Part shown: piece after piece, positions 63,500-64,000 of the stretch
How the letters are laid out: each line of letters begins with the position of its first letter
How positions within the stretch are numbered: position 1 is the stretch's first letter
Notes under the pieces: generated by a model
What the model was told of the DNA's origin: nothing
The model's database searches: none
The model's input: the letters and a program-made list of their open reading frames with translations, nothing else
Translations under genes and position numbers: made by a program
Assembly: GCA_964425225.1 (NCBI GenBank)
Contig: CAYRMD010000004.1
Location: 35,741-99,740 of the forward strand
Source of the DNA: BPJU01 sp964425225
Lineage (GTDB): Bacteria > Planctomycetota > Planctomycetia > Pirellulales > Pirellulaceae
Reading direction: 5' to 3'
DNA: 64,000 bases

Positions 63500-63539
63500 C
63501 GGTGGCTTTCGCAGCCCGTTTCCGAAACAAAGAGCCGTT

Positions 63540-63580
63540 GGCCGGCTGCACGACAAACGAGTGTGCGCAGCCGGCCTTTG
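63540..63580 (+). terminator. Rho-independent terminator after Cys-rich peptide
   Basis: A 10-bp perfect stem GGCCGGCTGC/GCAGCCGGCC (63540-63549 with 63567-63576), a 17-base loop, then TTTGCATTATTG. It sits about 40 bases after the stop of the small gene and fits a terminator, although the T-tract is short. Confidence 0.6.
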
Positions 63581-64000
63581 CATTATTGTTTGGTAGGATA
63601 ATAACTCGGTTATTAACGATACATCTTACGGTCCACCACTTCTGTGTTTAACGCACGTACTAAGGTGAACTTGTACGAGTTTGTCGCGGTGGGATCTACT
63701 TCACATTCACACGGTTATGCGGTGCGCTTTCGACTCTTGACACGGCACACTATTCTTCGGGGTGTCCAAGAGTTTCGTGTAGATGCCAATGTAGGGGAGC
63801 CCCCACTTGCATTGTCTCCTGGGCCGATCGTTGGCCCGAGATAGTGGGCGTTGTCACCCGTGGATGAGTTTCTGCAGATCACCGATCCAATCGCTGAAAA
63901 GGTAAGACCATGCAGCATGCGCCGTCTACAAGCCGAGGATCTTCTAGCCGTACGTGGCTAGCTGCCTCTGAAAAGCGTGGACAAAGACCCCACCTTTGGT
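63581..64000. other. Window end without a supported gene
   Basis: About 420 bases. A 66-codon plus frame at 63644-63844 has no ribosome site or domain. Two short inverted repeats (GGGCC/GGCCC near 63822-63838 and CTAGCC/GGCTAG near 63945-63962) are seen. Nothing else was recognised. Confidence 0.35.

Overview
The window looks like a chromosomal segment of a planctomycete, probably of the Pirellulales/Thermoguttaceae type. This is inferred from a DUF1559 pseudopilin-like protein, a DUF1598 protein, a small ECF sigma/anti-sigma pair, many planctomycete-style proteins without named families, long intergenic gaps and moderately high GC. No phage, transposase, CRISPR array, rRNA or convincing tRNA gene was seen. 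Most of the window is housekeeping metabolism with unusual local arrangements.

Layout. 1-9.9 kb: a partial DUF1559 protein, a secreted beta-helix protein, an HlyD-type adaptor plus a fused ABC ATPase/permease (export system), an alpha/beta hydrolase, a DUF434 protein and a small zinc ribbon. 10-12.5 kb (minus): glycine C-acetyltransferase (kbl), SufE and a stand-alone ribosomal protein L24. 13.1-20.8 kb (plus): FtsK translocase, then a 300-base leader with a terminator-like hairpin, then citramalate synthase (cimA) overlapping valyl-tRNA synthetase (valS). 20.8-25.8 kb (minus): a bifunctional-nuclease-family protein, then hom, a phosphoglycerate-mutase-like gene (likely homoserine kinase) and lysC, a threonine-pathway operon. 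26.1-30.4 kb: a DUF1598 protein and a translationally coupled pair of Cfa-like lipid methyltransferase and FAD-dependent reductase.

30.8-37 kb: a YkgJ cysteine-cluster protein, the full EF-P lysylation set (epmA, efp, and divergent epmB), folA with a long C-terminal tail running antisense into epmB, a structured thyA-folA spacer, thyA, and an RsmC-like methyltransferase broken by one in-frame TGA. 37-45.4 kb (minus): ldhA, metF, an unrecognised 1190-residue membrane protein, and sucD and sucC. 45.8-51.6 kb: divergent NtrC-type and NarL-type response regulators with no kinases beside them, XerC-type recombinase, a small conserved-looking protein, a lipoprotein and BshB1. 52-59.2 kb: a giant secreted family-10-like glycosyl hydrolase, a Tat-exported AT-richer sugar isomerase and a sialidase-like propeller protein. 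59.7-63.6 kb: GreA, a Crp/Fnr regulator, the ECF sigma/anti-sigma pair, and a tiny cysteine-rich membrane peptide behind a MerR-type promoter.

The best candidates for undescribed biology are the cimA-valS leader with mutually exclusive hairpins, the MerR-operator/Cys-rich peptide unit at 63.2-63.6 kb, the Cfa/reductase pair and the thyA-folA structured spacer. All calls rest on reading the sequence; no database search or folding program was run.
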